Source: Lutjanus erythropterus (taxonomy: Eukaryota; Chordata; Actinopteri; Lutjaniformes; Lutjanidae). Taken from it: DNA of 64,000 nucleotides. The translations under genes and the position numbers were made by a program. Each line of letters opens with the position of its first letter. The stretch's first letter is position 1. A model generated the notes under the pieces. The model was not told the DNA's origin. It made no database searches and saw nothing but the letters and a program-made list of their open reading frames with translations. Positions 46,701-60,500 of the stretch are shown here, in pieces. The stretch lies in assembly GCA_020091685.1 (NCBI GenBank), contig CM034596.1, positions 558,001-622,000 on the forward strand, in the 5' to 3' direction.

Positions 46701-47699
46701 GCACACAATGTAAACACAGTAAGCATAAAAGGAAGTTTAATTTTCACAGTTCTTTGGTAACAGGTTAACCTGCACTTCACCCATGTGTGCACAGTTAGAT
46801 TGACAATTCGTCACCTTCCCTCGATGACTCATACAGATGCGAATGGTACCCATTCCAGCTGAAAGTGACACCATGCTTTTTAACTGACTTCAGTGTAAAT
46901 CCATCTGCTGCTGTGTAAGATGCCATGGGCTGTTGACATAGTATAAAGAGGGAAAACGTCCAAACATGGAAGGGGTGGGGTGGATGGACGGCTCACACAA
47001 ACAGAACATTCACCCAGGAGAAAGCTTCAGTATTGGATGCTGAGGAGAGGTGACAAATTGTCAGTATGTGACGAATTGGGATGAAAATGTGTTAAGATAA
47101 AAGCCAGATTTTAGGAAAGCCACTGACCTGCAGTGGTTTGACTTTTGAAAACTAGAGCCAGTCAATCAAGGGGACAGTCAAGTCCAGCAGGACTTCTGCT
47201 CACCCTGTCTGGGAACCATGAACATCTGTATCAAATTTCATGGTAATCCATCCAATAGTGGAAATATTGAAGTCTGGACCAACGTGGTACACTGACTGAT
47301 TGATAGATTGTACGCCATTTTAACAAGGCATTTGATCTTATTTTGCAAAAACCATATCACACACAATATTTTACTTTGTGCAGAGTATTTTATATTGTTT
47401 AAAACATAACTGGAGGTGGACTTCCTGTCTACGCTTGATTCCCATCTGATCAGGCTGAGATGAGCACAGACTGCTGAGAGGGTTACATTTGTCTTAGTCA
47501 GCACACAGACTGTGGGTACTGCCATGCACAAGCCTTTCTGTCTGCTTTTACCTAATCAGTTAAGATTGATGGCGTGAGCGTGAGTGGATCAAGATTTAAA
47601 TGCTGACTCGTGAAAATACCAACACAGTTTATATCTGTAGTCACCCACATCCTTGCAGATTGTGTCTATATCCTTCTTTTTCATCTTCAGTGATCTTTT

Positions 47700-48282
47700 A
47701 AAGGGAAAATTCACCTACAGTCATGTTCAGTGGAAAGACAATTATTGTCTGTGGACCTAGCTTAAGTTAAAGAAGTTCAGCACTTATCATGTGGATGCCA
47801 GTCAGTGTTGATGGTAAATGGTAAACGTAGTCAGCTAAAGCAATGAATTCCTCAGTGTGTACTATATTGACCAAGAGTTTTCCTGCTGCAAAATCTGTTG
47901 CTCCTCCTGCATTAAATGATGTCACAGTGATGTCATCAGATGTATGGAAGACCTACAGGCTATTTTAGTTTGCATTCGCTCCTCCTCTGAGTAGTTAGGG
48001 GGAAAGGATTTTTGTCACCTAATGCTATGTTTTGGCCAACAAAGTTATAGCTGTGCTAGGCTAGGGTGGTGATAGACAGGAACTTGGGCGTGGGTATCAG
48101 CAGCATCCACATCCTGGTACAAGTAGGCACTATCAGCACGGCTCCATGGGCAGGAGAACGTAGTTTTCTTAGTCAATATAGCACACACTGAGGAATTTAT
48201 TGCTTCAATTGACTACATTTACCATCAACACTGACTGGACATCCACATAAAAAGTGCCACAAATTACTTTTAAGGAAGCAGT
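47700..48282. mobile_element. Long-TIR MITE family, copy B
   Basis: Starts aaagggaaaattcacc and later ...atcatgtggatgccagtcagtgttgatgg. Ends aacactgactggacatccacataaaaagtg...acttttaagg. Same family as 41019-41709. Confidence 0.75.
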
Positions 48283-48805
48283 CACTGCATTCCAAATCAC
48301 ATACTTTTTATTTTTACTTTTAGTTTGTACTGCAGCTGCCCTTACAAAGTACTGAACTGGGACATACTACTTCCTCATAAAATTTCGCCTTGAACTTTGA
48401 TCCTCTTTCTCATACGCTCGTCACGACGGATTGTGGGCCAGAATTGCCAGGAAAGGATGTTGACTTGCACACTGCAAAATGTGACCAGATGCAGTAGGAC
48501 ATCCTGGTATTTTTGCTATATTGCATTTGTCACACTTTGTATTGTAACATTCTCAATACTTTTTGTGGTATACTAAATAGTACTGGGTGGAATGCACAGT
48601 GTGTTTTCAGTTTCATGTCTCAGAGGTCGGGTTCAGCAGACCTGGAACTCGTATTCAGTGTTTTGCTCAAGGGAGCGGTCATTTGCCAACACACAGGTTT
48701 GAGTCCAGATCTTACAGTTAAAATGACCAGTAAAAGGACTCCCTTCATCCTCCCACCAGTTAGAATCAGGGTGTTGCTGAGAGTGTGTTCAGCAAACCTT
48801 TGAAG

Positions 48806-49150
48806 GTTAAAGGTCCAGTGAGTAAGATTTAGGGGCAGCTCTTGGCAAAAAAATGGTAAAAGTTTTAATTTGTGTCTAACAACCTGAAACTAAGACTTGT
48901 TTTGTTTACCAGAGAATGAGTTGTGTATATCTGCAGAGGGTGTAGGTCCTCTGCCATGGATGTTGCACCACCATGTTTCACTGTTTCAACCTACAGTAGC
49001 CCATAAAGGACAAACCAAACTGGTTCTAGATATAGCCTTTCATGTTTTTTGCAAGTTAGCGGCCATCTTATGCTATGCTTGGAAGGGGAGGGTGAGGCAT
49101 GGGGTATTCGGTTAGTTGCAATCTGCAACCTCACCGCTAGATGCTACTAA
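48806..49150. mobile_element. Teleost MITE with aaaggtccagtgagtaag end
   Basis: The left end aaaggtccagtgagtaagattta and the right end gcaacctcaccgctagatgctact are those of a common fish non-autonomous element whose other copies run in the opposite orientation. It has a GGGGAGGG-type centre (about 49085). Confidence 0.6.
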
Positions 49151-49806
49151 ACCAGGGGTCTCAAACTTAAATTTGCTGCTACATTCAAGTACTGCAAGAA
49201 AGCACAGTATTTCTGAAAATTTACCTGTTTGTTTTCATTACTAACATATTTTCATCATTCTTAACAAAAATGCTAAGAGCAGCTTCAATACATTTTTGTA
49301 TATAGTAGTTGTCTACACACTGGACTCAGCTCAGCAAGTGTCACTTTGAAATGGTCATTAACAGCCCTGATGAAAACAGCTAGCTGAGCAATGTCGGTCT
49401 TAACTGAACATAACTGTCACTTGATAACTTGCCAATCTGCTCTGCCACTGTGTTTGCTGATAGAGAAATATTGTTGGATAAGTTATTCTTTTCTGGACAA
49501 AGAATATCAGTGAGAAATATATACATACAATACATTTTTACAATATAATTGTGTTTTTATTTCACTTCAGTTGAAGAGGTAGTTTATTTTTGACATCATG
49601 TCATGGGCCAGATGCCAGCCACATGCTGGTCCTTTAATATCATGCTGTATTTATTTTTATTTAGGTAGTTAATGTGTCAGTTGAGTTTACATAGAAGTTT
49701 TATAAAATGTGTTTTATTTGGACACAGGGAAAAGCAGATGGAACAATTCACAGACATCTGCTTCTATTTTGCAGCACATTTCCACTGGCATGATTGAAGA
49801 ACAGCA

Positions 49807-51023
49807 ATGGATCCTGAAAGCTCACGTGAGTAAATGTTATTCCCTGAGACTGAAGATGGGAAAATTAGTTTAAGGTTACTGTCTAATACAAGATGATTCA
49901 TTAAATCAGTAATAGTAGAATCATTTTAACTGGTTAAATCATCTCCCTGGCCTGCCAATTTCTCATGGTGTAGTATCTGAGGTTCATGACTCGTGTTTTT
50001 TTTACATGACAGGTATCCGAGATGATCCCCATGTCAAGGTGATGATGGCAGGGTCAACTCTGAGAAAAGTCAAGTCCCGTTCGTGGAAGAAGCAGCGGCA
50101 TTTTCGCCTCCTGGAGGACGGTCTGACGATCTGGTACAAGTCCAGATGGGCAGGAAGAGGCCACTCCACTTGTGAGTAATGTAGAGTGTGCACATTTGCA
50201 TGCATGATTGTGTTGACATAGTAACTGTTGTTTTATTCATATGATCTCCATGGTCAGTATCTGAATAAACAAACCACATCATACCATACATTGGGTTCAC
50301 TGGGGTCAGTTCAGGCTGCATACAAACCCTAACCTCATGGCCCTCATCTAAACCTCAGTCTAAGACTTAAATTAAAAATTTAATCATAACATTAAGTGTT
50401 ACTTAAAGGAGTAGTTCAACGCTTTAGGAACAAGCTTGCCAAGAGTTAGATGTGAAGATCAATATCACTTTCAAGTCAGTAGATAAATATGAAGCTACGG
50501 CTAGCAGTAGGTTAGCTTAGCCGAGCATAAAGACTGAAAACAGGGGGAAACAGCTAGCTTGACTCTGCACAAAGGTAACAAAATCCACCCACCAGCACCT
50601 TTAAACTTCACTAATTAACATGTTTAATCTCATTTGTTTAAACTGTAAACATGGTCTGTAAAAACTAAATTATATACTGTACTGTGATGAAACACATCAA
50701 TGCTGGTGTTAATATTGACATTAATTAATTAATTTATTTTTTTAATTTATTTTTTAAAAATGCATTTTTCCACCCACTGTTGTAAATCATTTTGAAACTT
50801 GTGGGCCAAAGCTGAGATAGAGTTGACCTTTTGGGACTGTTCTACGTTATGAGATTTAAATTTACATGTTCAAATATATGCTGATCAATGCACATTATTC
50901 TTAGGAGTTTTAACTATTTTTTGCTGACCCTGTACTCCACCAGGCTTCTTTCCCTTGATTCCATGATAAACAGCAGGGCTATGGCTATGTACTGACACTC
51001 CCCCACCAGTACACGCACGCACG

Positions 51024-51054
<31 letters not shown>

Positions 51055-54000
51055 TGGAGAGCCTCAGCCATTAGCCTTATCTTGGCTGGCCACAATACAG
51101 AAACTTTTTTAAAAAAAGGCCCCAATTGTGCTTCTAGTAACTGTCAAAGTTCAAAGCTAAAACCATTCCAAAGTGTTAATCAGTAAGTTTAAGGTATCTG
51201 CAGGTCGGTGAATTTTGTTAACTTACAACAGAGCTAGGCTAGCTGTTTCACACTGGTTCCAGTCATTATGCTATGCTAAGCTAAGCTAAGCTAAATGGCT
51301 GCATATTCCAGCCACATATTTACCATACTGATGTGAGAGTGGTCATGCAGGGTGTATCCATGTCAATTGGTTGCACATAACTTGATAAGAGGGTCCCAAC
51401 AAAAACATTTGCCCACTTGCAGTTTAATCCAGCTGTGGTGGACCCCAATATAAATGGCCTCTTAGGTTCTAAAAATGTGATGAATGAAAATCAATCAATC
51501 AAAATACAAAAATGGGACAATAATCCAACATTAATTGATAGGTACTTGTGAGACTGGCTGTTTTTAAAATGCCAATAGGCTAATAAGCACAATGTATAAA
51601 GTAGTTTGATAGTTTCAAGTGGTTTAATCCTCTAAACACTGAACTGTTACTGTAACCATACTCCGATCATGTCTCAGTCTCAGTTACCGAGGTGGAGGCC
51701 GTGCGTGAGGGCCACCAGTCTGAGGTCCTGCTGAGCATTGCTGAGGAGTTCCCAGCTGACCTCTGCTTCACTTTGGTGTTTCACGGTCGCCAAGGCAACC
51801 TGGACCTTGTGGCTGATTCACCAGAAGAGGCCCAGGCCTGGATACAGGGACTGCGCAAGCTGATTCACAAGACTCAGACGATGGATGAGAAGGAGAGGCT
51901 AGACCAGTATCCTTTTACTGTAGGTTATTATAGTGTTCAGTATTTAATGAAAAACACTGGCTCATTCCCTGTCTTCTCTAAAATAGTCTTGTTAAAATAG
52001 TCATGTAATTAGCATAGTGTTAGAGCTGTTCTAGAGGCAAACAAATGGAGTGACATCACCATCTCTTTATATTAACAAACGACCATGATATTTATAATCT
52101 TTGAACACCAATTAATAAGTGTAATCAGGCACTGTATGCTGAGGAAGGAAGTAATGTCATTAAATTTGGCTCTCCTCATGAGATTAGTTTAGCCGTTAAT
52201 TGTTCTAATAGAATTATCCAGCTGATTATGAGGACAGTTTTATGGAGGACTGAAAATGTCAAATTTTAAGTGAATAAATAAAGAAATTACTCAATAAATA
52301 AAATATTTTATTTTTTATTTACTTTCTCCTTTTAATTTTCCACTGTATTAATTAGTTATTAATTTCTGAATTAATTCCTTTCTTTTAATTTTTTTAAATT
52401 TCTGTATTATTCCCTCTATTTATTTCTATATTTGCTTTTAACATTTTTTATGTATTTCTATTTGCTTTTTACATTTCTTTGTGTATTTACAAATACATAA
52501 ATGAAACATAAAACATAAATTAAAAAAAGAGTCATTTAAAATGGGTAATTATTAGGGATGCCGCGATTTTTGAAAAAATCGATTTAAATCGATTTTTTAA
52601 AATACGATTCGAATCGATTTAATTAAACCATGAATCGCGATGTGGCCTCCAGGCCAGCAGAGGGCGCACTCGAGTTAAACTACGTTCTTGTTCAACGTCA
52701 CTATATGCGGCGCTACGTGTGACGTGCTAGCGCCGCTCCAGCTACAACAGGAAGTCGGGGTGCGCAGTGCCTATGCAGGTCACAAACAAACAGTGCAGCA
52801 GCCAGCGAGCAGAGAGCTCCGCAGAGAATACGCAGCGAGTCTATTTTCGACGGATGGCGCGTCAATTGGCACAGAGCTGGTCGAACGGGCAGGAAGTCAG
52901 GCACGGAAAACAGGAGAGAATCCGGTTGATTTTCAAAATAAAACACCCCGTGCAGACTCGCGATCATAAAGACAGACAGAAAAGAAACAATTTAACTACG
53001 TAGTCTGCTTATCCATGGTAGAAGCACAAAGAGCAAGGAAAGAGGACTTAATCAACAAAATCAGAGCAAGTAAACATAATCAGACGGGCAAAACGCTCCG
53101 CTGCTGAAACGCTGCTGGTGTAAATTGAAGTCGTGTGCATGACGGAGCAAAACCGCGGCGCAGGCGCGCCTGGTGTGAATCCCATGGCGGGGGTCGAACT
53201 CGAAAGCGAGGTTGAAATTGCGGAGGCACCGAGCAATTTCAAGTCCGAGGTGTGGAAACATTTTGGCTTCCCAAAGACAGTAAATGAAAAAAGAGAAAAG
53301 ATAATAGACAAGACAAACACAATATGCAAACTCTGTATTGAAAAGAGCATAAGAGAAAACACTACAGTATTTTTAAAAAGGAAAAGGCTGGAGAAATAAG
53401 AGAGAAATATAAGAGAAATAATAAAGATAAGAAAATCAGTCATTTGCCTGTAAATTAATTTTGTGTTGTACATGATTCGAATCGTGATTCGAATTGTATC
53501 GTGAACCCTGAATCGTGATTCGAATTGTATCGTGAGTTGAGTGAATCGTGGCATGCCTAGTAATTATATAGGGTAAGGAAATAAATAGGGTATATTAATT
53601 TATTTATTGAATCATTTACTTATTTTTAATTTTAGCAATTTTGATCCTCCATACAATTTTGAAGTCCCTAAGTGGAAAAGCTCTTTGAATTTGAATCATT
53701 ATTCCACAACAGCTCTGAGCTGGTGTTTCCCTCAGCATCATCTCAGATGGGTTTGGGACTGGTTTCACAAAGCAGACAAAAACAAAGACGGGAAGATGAA
53801 TTTCAAAGAGGTGCGGAAACTGCTGAAGATGATGAACGTAGACATGAATGAGGAGCATGCTCTGCACCTCTTCACGGTGAGTTGATACTGTATGGGAGGG
53901 TGGAGAAGATTAGGTCATCTAGCTGTAACACTGGCTTTAAGGATTGTGAACCGTGTTGTAAAACCAAAAACGTGAAGGGAAACAGTGCAACACAGAAAAA

Positions 54001-57000
54001 TAAAGCTCTTGCTTTATTTCCACAGATGGCTGACAAGTCAGAGAGTGGCGCTCTGGAGATCGAGCAGTTTGTCCAGTTCTATAAGATGCTGACTCAGAGG
54101 GATGAGGTGTGGAAGGTGTTCCAGGACTACTCCGGAGATGGAGAGAAGCTAATATTGGAGGAGCTGGAGAACTTCCTGAGGACGGAGCAGCAGGAGGGGG
54201 AGCAGAGTTCCCAGCATGCCCCGGAGCTGATCGACCACTATGAACCATCTGAATCAGGTAAAGATGGCTGTGACCACCAGCTGTGCATCTTCATCAGTCG
54301 GTCCCACCTCAGTCTCACAGGCTGGACCTTGAAAGGAGTCCCCCAGTTTCACAATTGCCCTAAAACACAGCCACACATGACTGATGTAAAAATGTACATG
54401 TACATGTATAAGCTGTTCTAATATTAAACATTTATTGTAGATAAATATCTAATAGTCTCTCAGAGAGTGGTAGCTCTTTGTTTTATTACCTTTTATGATT
54501 TACACCTTCCTCTCACCTCCCTCAATGCACTGCATTTACTGTCGATCAGAGAGGTGTTACTGTTGATTCTATTTGATTAAACAGAACAATAGGCCAGATG
54601 GCAAATTAAAATGTCCCATGGAACATATATAATGATATAAAAACCTTGCTCAACAGTGTTGGGGAGTAGGGAGCTATATGTGCAATTAAACTATGAGTTG
54701 AACTACATTTTGCAGTAGCTTAAAAGTAGTTCAGCTACTACTGTGTGAAGTAAAGTCACAGGCATTTGAACCCAAATGCAGACTAAGTGTTGAAATGATT
54801 TAATAGCAATACATCAGTGTACAAAAGGGCTATAGGATCAGATCAAAACCTGATGAGCATGCAACAGACAAAAACAATCCATAGGTGGGGCAGGCAGGAA
54901 ATGTTTAATTCAACAAAATCAGGGAGGGTACAAAACACAAATGCAAAACTCCAAAAGGTACACAAAAAAGCACTGAGACGCTTGATGTACAAAAATGAAC
55001 TGACAAAGAGTGAAATAAAGACAGACACTGAATACTGTTTGGCTAATGACAGGATACAGGAGCAGGTGAAAACAATAAGTAATCAAAAAAGGAGGGGAAA
55101 GGACAAAAACAGGAGACGAGGCCCACAGGAAACAACAGGGATGGCAAACAGGAATCAAGTAAACTAAAGCCCAAAACCATGACAAAACTACAAACAATGT
55201 TGGGCCATAAAAGGAAAGGAATGTTTGTTTGTTTTTTTACTTTCATAACCATTGCTATTTCGCAAATAAACTCATTAGAGATTTCTCCCTATAGTCGCCA
55301 TGCTTTCATTTAACTTCTTTCAGTGTGAAGTCACTGATAAGATCCAGAGATATACTTTCAGCATCCCCACCACTGTTTGTGAGTTTTGAAACAGGCTGGA
55401 GATAAAAGCGTCAGCACACCAAAATCTGAGCAGTAGTGTTCACGGTTAGTGTAACATCCCAAAGACTATTTGTGCTTTTAGACGAACAAGAGTCGACAGC
55501 TACACAAGCACCTCTGTGAGCCTGAACGCAGCAATTTGAGCTAAATGCTAATGTCAGCATGCTAACACGCTCACAGTGACAATGAAAAACATTATGTTTG
55601 TGTCTGATGTGTAAAACAAGTGGCCTGATGATGAAACTATACTAAATTAAAACCAAATTAAATTCACCAGAGCGATTTAAATTTGACCCTTGAGGGTACT
55701 TAATATCTGATGATCCATCCAATGATCCATCCAATTGTTTTATTATGTTGTTGTACATATTACTAAGATATTTCACTCAAGACTAATTATTTCAATGTGA
55801 CGCTAAAGGAAAAATCAAGGGATCTTTAGGATTAATTCTCTGGGGACCAATAATGTCTCTACAAAGTTTCATAGCAATCCATCCAAAATTTGTTGAGCTA
55901 CAGAGTGCTGCAGCGATGACATATTTTTGTAGGCCAACAAGGTCAGAGTCTGGTTCCCTCAACAAAAAGATAATGGGATTTTTCCATTGGACTTTGGAAA
56001 AAAAAAGGAAGAAAGAAAAAAAGCTCTGTGGCAAGCCAAACTTTATGATACTGACACATTTTGTTCAGCATGATAAATCTTCACAAATGAACACCAGTTT
56101 TATCAGTATCTATGTATAAATGCAATTGCTATTAGTAAAAAGCTAAAACTATGCTATAAACAAACTACATCACGGTCACACGACTTCCGACCATCCAAAG
56201 TTGTGACATAAAACCCTGAAATGGGCCAGAATTGTCTGGGTTCAATGTCACAACACTTTATCAAAAAAGGTCTTGTTGTGTCAGTAATGATGACAATAAT
56301 GAAGTTCACTGGAGATGAACAAAGCCTGGTGACACCAACAAACTTGAGTCGACCCTGGGATCAGACTGAAGAGAAACACTCATCACACCTCCTTATATTC
56401 TGTTTGGAGAGTCTGGAGAGTCTCCTCCTTATTTTGACATTTCAGCTCACATCCAAACATACTGGCGTATAGTCATCCAGCATTATAGATACTTTCCACA
56501 TAGGCCATAGCTGGCTATGCCTACCACCCTTAGGGTTGAGCCCATTCAGTGAATGTTCTTTAAAACAGCTTGCATACACCATAAACATTACGTTATACTG
56601 TCTCATATGCACACAGGTGACTATGGTCCAGTGTCTGGCTTTGTTTGGCTGTGTCAGCATTCCTGTGCATAACGATGACATAATGTTGTTCATTTGAGTA
56701 ATTTCTATTATGGCAGCTGGCCTGCTTGGCTATAGTTCAGGGAGAATTTGGTATGTGACTGAATAGATAGCCAAATAATCCTGCATTAAGCCTTTGTGCT
56801 AACACCATCTGTATCATACTCTCTGTGCAGCCAAGAATCAAGGCGCCATGTCGTTCAATGGATTCCACATGTACCTCTGCTCACAGGAGGGCTCCATATT
56901 TAAACCTCAGCACTGGGAACTTCACCAGGACATGAGCCAACCACTCAGCCACTACTTCATCTCCTCCTCACACAACACCTACCTCCTGGAGGACCAGCTC

Positions 57001-57474
57001 CGGGGACACAGCAGTCTGGAGGCGTACATCAAGTGAGGGCTGCTGCACACCCCACGTGCAACACAGTTTATTCTTTGTAGTTGATTTAACTGAACCAGTG
57101 GTTAGACAATCACGGTGAAGTGTATGAAAGTGAAATGTGTTTACTTATCATAGATAAATATAATCAGAAGTTCACTTTTATCTGTTTGATCAAAAGCTGA
57201 AAATCAATTAAATCTTACATCACAATATTTTTATCATGAGGCATGAAAGACAGAGGGTTTCCCATGATTCATAAAATTTTAAGTTCTTGTGTTTTTATTT
57301 TTGTGGCGTCTGTATACACCAGAATCCCACTCATGTTGTGGGTTCTGACAGCTTTGAAAACCGTAATGCTGGACCCCACAATAAACCATTTAGTTAAGCT
57401 CTAGAAACTCCCCTGATATGCCTGGCTGCTCTCATTAAAAATGCCCACAATGACAGAAAAAACGGTTCTGATTT

Positions 57475-57559
<85 letters not shown>

Positions 57560-60500
57560 TAGGGCCCTGAAGAGAGGCTGCCGTTGTGTAGAGGTGGACT
57601 GCTGGGACGGCAATGATGGGGAACCCATTGTGTATCATGGTCACACTTTGACCTCCAAGATTCTTTTTAGAGACGTCATTTCAACATTGAAAGAATACGC
57701 CTTCAAGGTTAGCAGCACCATTTCTGTAGCTCTCTCCACAACAATACAGACACAGGTCGGTTCTTTAAAACGGGCGTTTTATTGCTTGGGCATGTCTCTG
57801 CTACCTCCTCTCCTTCTCGCCGTCACACATACGCTGTGAGAACTATATTGTAAAGAAACAGTGCAAATATCCAAATGAGCCACAAGGCACAACGAACATG
57901 AAAATGAAAACAAATATAACATGGCGCTCAGCACCGACATAAAATGAAGAACATTTACAGTTTTAATAAGTACCTCGTTGGCCGCTTGTTGTTAAGAGAG
58001 GTTTGGTCCATGAAAATCCTTTCAAGTTACTTTAAGTTCCTTAAAGTCTCTTCATCGTCTGCTTATAGGCTTCAGACGTTAACATGAATTTGAACAACAA
58101 ACAGATAAGGCCTCGTGAGGCGTTCGCCTTGCGCTGTATATAGTCCCACAAAAAACTCAACCGTAGGTGCGCCACAAAGAAAACATTGGTTCCGGGCAAT
58201 AAATGTACAATTTAAACAATGAACTAGAGCATATATGCTTGCAACATTTCAGTAAATTATATTATTTGGCCTTTTACACAACAGATTTCCATACATAAAT
58301 TTTAACCTTAATGCAAATTATTTATTTATTTATTAACTTATTTACTCCTGACCTTCAATTATTTATTAGTGTATCGTGTACACAATTTATTTGATAACAC
58401 TTACAATTTCCTAATAAAGGGTCAGTTCACCCAAATTACACAAAACACAAACTTTATCACGGTCCCCTTGTGGTATCAAGTCATGCAACCGAGCCAAGTT
58501 TTCAAGTTAAACTCAAAATGTATACAGGGATACTGTTACTAAAAAAATGTCGCTATTGATATTGCTGAGTTCCAGATAGTTTTAACGATATTTAGTCAAC
58601 CTTGTTCTATTTTTTTTCCTTTTTTGTAAAGGTTTAGTTGTCTAAAAGTCTGGGCATATTGGTCCTAGGATCTCAGTCTAGTTTTAACAATGAAAACTGT
58701 TGACATTTTAGTGAAACTAATTTTATTTTAGCCAAACTTATTTCACCTAAGATTGTATAGATTGTATTGATAGATACATTAATATAGGTATTGATATAGG
58801 TATTGATATAGTCACAGTTAGTGTTTAAAGAAGGGATATGTAATATATTTACTGTAATAAATCATAAAATGATCACAATATGTCATCAGAGATAAAGGAA
58901 ATGTGTTAAGTTGAAATATTTGCCTCTCTGACAACAACACCAGAGCGGCTGTGTCTCCTTCTGAAATTTCTATTCTGTGCCAGAATAACTGTTTTTGTTT
59001 GCCTGTTTCATGTTATTTCGAGCTTAAATCAATGCCAAATCTTTGCCGAATGAGTTTGTGTCGTAAGAAATCATAATAATAAGAAAATGTTAATTGAGTC
59101 TGGCAGGTATTGAGACAGGCAGTCACTTTTGTCTCCAGGATAATAGGCTTAATTATTTTGACAGACAACTAACAGTTAAACTGCTGATCAAGTTACAGTG
59201 GAGGAGTCATCGTCGGTGCCACCTTATCATCGTCTCGTCTTATGGAAAAAAGTTTGTTGACTGTCAGCACTAAACGCACCAGGAAAAAGTGTGTTTTTGG
59301 TATTAAGCAAAGCAACCTTTGAGAGCAGCTATTAATTCCACTCCCAGGACTGTCTGTGTGCCCAGAAAAGTGTTAAGGCCAGATGGAGCAGTTGGTAAAC
59401 TTCCCTGCCCCTGGAATCAAATGTACCCGTGCTGACTGACCTACATAGAAAACAACCAGGAACTTCTCATGTGTCTCCATGTCTCTATTTTATTCCAGTC
59501 AATCTTTCCTAGTCAGCTTCAGGAATATATAATGTAGAATCTGTTTTGGAGGATTGTGGAAAGTTATGCTTAATGGAAACTTGACACAATACTGTTAAAA
59601 CACGTGTCATGTCTTTTACCACTTAGTTTGCTGGAGCTGATAGACTTTCAACATAAAATAAGACAGAAAAGCTTTAAAAGCCACTTGTTCATTTTAGGAA
59701 TATTGTGTCTGTCTTCTCATTCCTGTTTGATAGGTGTCAGACTTCCCAGTCATCCTGTCCCTTGAGAATCACTGCGGTGTGGAGCAGCAGAAAGTCATGG
59801 CCCAGCACCTTAGTCAAATCTTGGGTGATACACTGCTGACCACCCCACTGGGTGGGCTGACCCCTCAACAGCTCCCCTCTCCACAGGTTTGAATCTCTTT
59901 GGGTTTTGTTATTTTTTGTCAAATGCGCGCCTCATAGAGGTTTTCAACCTATACATGCTACAAATTCAGCAACCTCTTCCATTATGAAAATTATTAGACT
60001 AAAAATTGACTATGGTGGCTGCAATGCTGAATGTGAATAAAACCTAATTTCAAGATGGGTGCTGACCAAAATGACATCACTACTGAGTACCAATTCACGT
60101 TAAATCAATCAGTGCCAAATTTTAGTACCTGAGAACACATCTGGGTATGAGAATAATAGACAGTATAGAGAGAAAGAACACAAACACAATATATAATGTA
60201 TCTCAAATCTAAAGAGTGCACTGCTGTCCCTCACTGCAGCTACAGCTAACGTTAGCATACCTGCAGCCAGCGACTTAACAGTGTAAACTCAACACTGTTA
60301 TTTTTGCACAACAAAACTTAAAGTAAGGCATTGACACGGTGTTTAATTAGCTTGTGTCATAAGTTGTTGGAGATAACAGGGCCTTTCTCACTGTTGACTT
60401 TGGATTAGCATTTTTACTAGCGTTAGTAAACAACACTAAACCCAACATGCTATTTAGCATTCTGCAACTATGTATTATGTCCAAAACTTTAGTTTGAGGC

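Larger units (their letters stand above)
42514..49806 (+). other. plcd4 5' intron or upstream region
   Basis: No coding exon recognised. It contains the 26-bp tandem array (43481-43714), MITEs (47700-48282, 48806-49150) and old interspersed repeat fragments. The fragments include attcatggtaatccatccaatag-like sequence near 47240, related in wording to 46180-46420 and 55530-55930. The stretch 44,000-46,150 shows nothing I can name; open frames there lack splice or family support. Confidence 0.4.

Noticed and set aside
53048-53554. 168-codon minus-strand frame
   Set aside because: Antisense across the hAT element, overlapping its BED remnant and right TIR.
54817-55167. 116-codon Lys/Gln-rich plus frame
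   Set aside because: A-rich intronic repeat inside plcd4 intron 5, with no conserved domain.
57441-57839. 132-codon plus frame with a Cys-Val run entering plcd4 exon 7
   Set aside because: The first part is the (GT)n tract in the intron; only 57563-57707 is plcd4 coding sequence.
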